From: Coriobacteriia bacterium
GTDB taxonomy: Bacteria > Actinomycetota > Coriobacteriia > Coriobacteriales > QAMH01
Direction of reading: 5' to 3'
DNA length: 6,546 bases
Assembly (NCBI GenBank): GCA_900756605.1
Contig: CAAEKX010000082.1
Coordinates: 1 to 6,546, forward strand
The notes under the pieces are model-generated. The model was not told the DNA's origin and did no database searches. It saw only the letters and a program-made list of their open reading frames with translations. A program made the translations under genes and the position numbers. Numbering within the stretch: the stretch's first letter is position 1; each line of letters begins with the position of its first letter. Of the stretch, positions 6,174 through 6,546 are shown in pieces.

Positions 6174-6178
6174 CAATG

Positions 6179-6546
6179 ATGACGGAGACGAAGGAACGTG
6201 TCATCGTCGCGTTGAAGGACATGCTCATCACCACACGCTATCCAAAGGTCACGGTAAACGAACTGTGCCTGCGCGCCCGCATCTCTCGCAACACCTTCTA
6301 CGCCAATTTCGAGGACAAGGACGACGTCATTCGCCTGGTCTTCGAGTCCTCCGTCTTGCAACCCATTCGCGACCTCAATCGTCTGCTCGACCTCAGTGAC
6401 CTCGAACCACTCATGGAACGCATGAACGAGCAGATGTACGAGCGCCTGGCCGCCGAAGGCGAGTTCTTCAAGAATCTCATCGGCCCCATATTCGGTCAGG
6501 ATGACACCTTCCTGCGCATTGCGACCCAGGCAATCTACCAGCTCAA
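6179..6546 (+). CDS. TetR/AcrR-family transcriptional regulator, 3' end outside the window
   Basis: An open frame runs from ATG 6179 (or 6176) to the last base without a stop, giving about 122 residues of a protein likely to be near 190. The N-terminus has the TetR helix-turn-helix layout: a first helix KERVIVALKDMLI, the positioning and recognition helices VTVNELCLRARISRNTFYANF, then EDKDDVIRLVF. The rest is the start of the helical ligand-binding and dimerisation domain, which gives no hint of ligand. The gene is divergent from sngA with a 120-bp gap, so it may autoregulate and could control the defence operon. Equally, it may serve genes to its right that are not visible. It is a cytoplasmic DNA-binding dimer by family knowledge. 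Confidence 0.9.
   Translation, partial: MTETKERVIVALKDMLITTRYPKVTVNELCLRARISRNTFYANFEDKDDVIRLVFESSVLQPIRDLNRLLDLSDLEPLMERMNEQMYERLAAEGEFFKNLIGPIFGQDDTFLRIATQAIYQL

Overview
This window of moderately high GC carries five genes and reads as a chromosomal locus with a phage-defence operon inserted. The base composition, GGAGG-type ribosome binding sites and the dispersed palindromic repeats inside genes suggest a high-GC Gram-positive. My best guess is an actinobacterium of the class Coriobacteriia (Eggerthellaceae-like), but this is inference only; no rRNA or taxonomic marker gene is present.

Layout, left to right. Positions 1-233 are non-coding as far as I can tell. They hold three head-to-tail 23-bp repeats (48-116) and a perfect 7-bp inverted repeat (196-214) just before the ribosome binding site of the first gene. 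A YjbQ/UPF0047-family gene lies at 234-626 on +. Three bases after its stop is the 3' end of a three-gene operon on the - strand, transcribed right to left: a TerB_N/TerB_C protein (4385-6058), a BrxD/DUF2791-type P-loop ATPase (3027-4373) and an Lhr-like superfamily 2 helicase (630-3017). The gaps inside the operon are only 9-11 bases, and the ribosome binding sites abut or overlap the preceding stop codons. A 120-bp AT-richer region then separates the operon from a divergent TetR-family regulator (6179 to the window end, truncated).

The TerB protein + ATPase + helicase set, in this order, matches the Shango anti-phage system (SngA, SngB, SngC). The same association was earlier predicted to be a DNA-processing, Ter-linked system. 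The ATPase and helicase are also relatives of BrxD and BrxHI of type 2 BREX, but no BREX core gene is present here. The likely picture is a nucleic-acid-directed complex: SngB as ATP-driven loader or switch, SngC as translocase, SngA as sensor or scaffold. The mechanism is not visible in the sequence.

The most unusual signal is not the operon itself. Two of its three genes each carry an in-frame palindromic insert of about 100 bp (2149-2251 in sngC, 4613-4721 in sngA), placed in a linker between conserved blocks. The inserts have 14-15-bp perfect terminal inverted repeats and an inner hairpin, are recognisably related to each other, lie in the same orientation and are read in the same frame. 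They resemble protein-coding palindromic elements of the kind known in Rickettsia, here inside a defence system.
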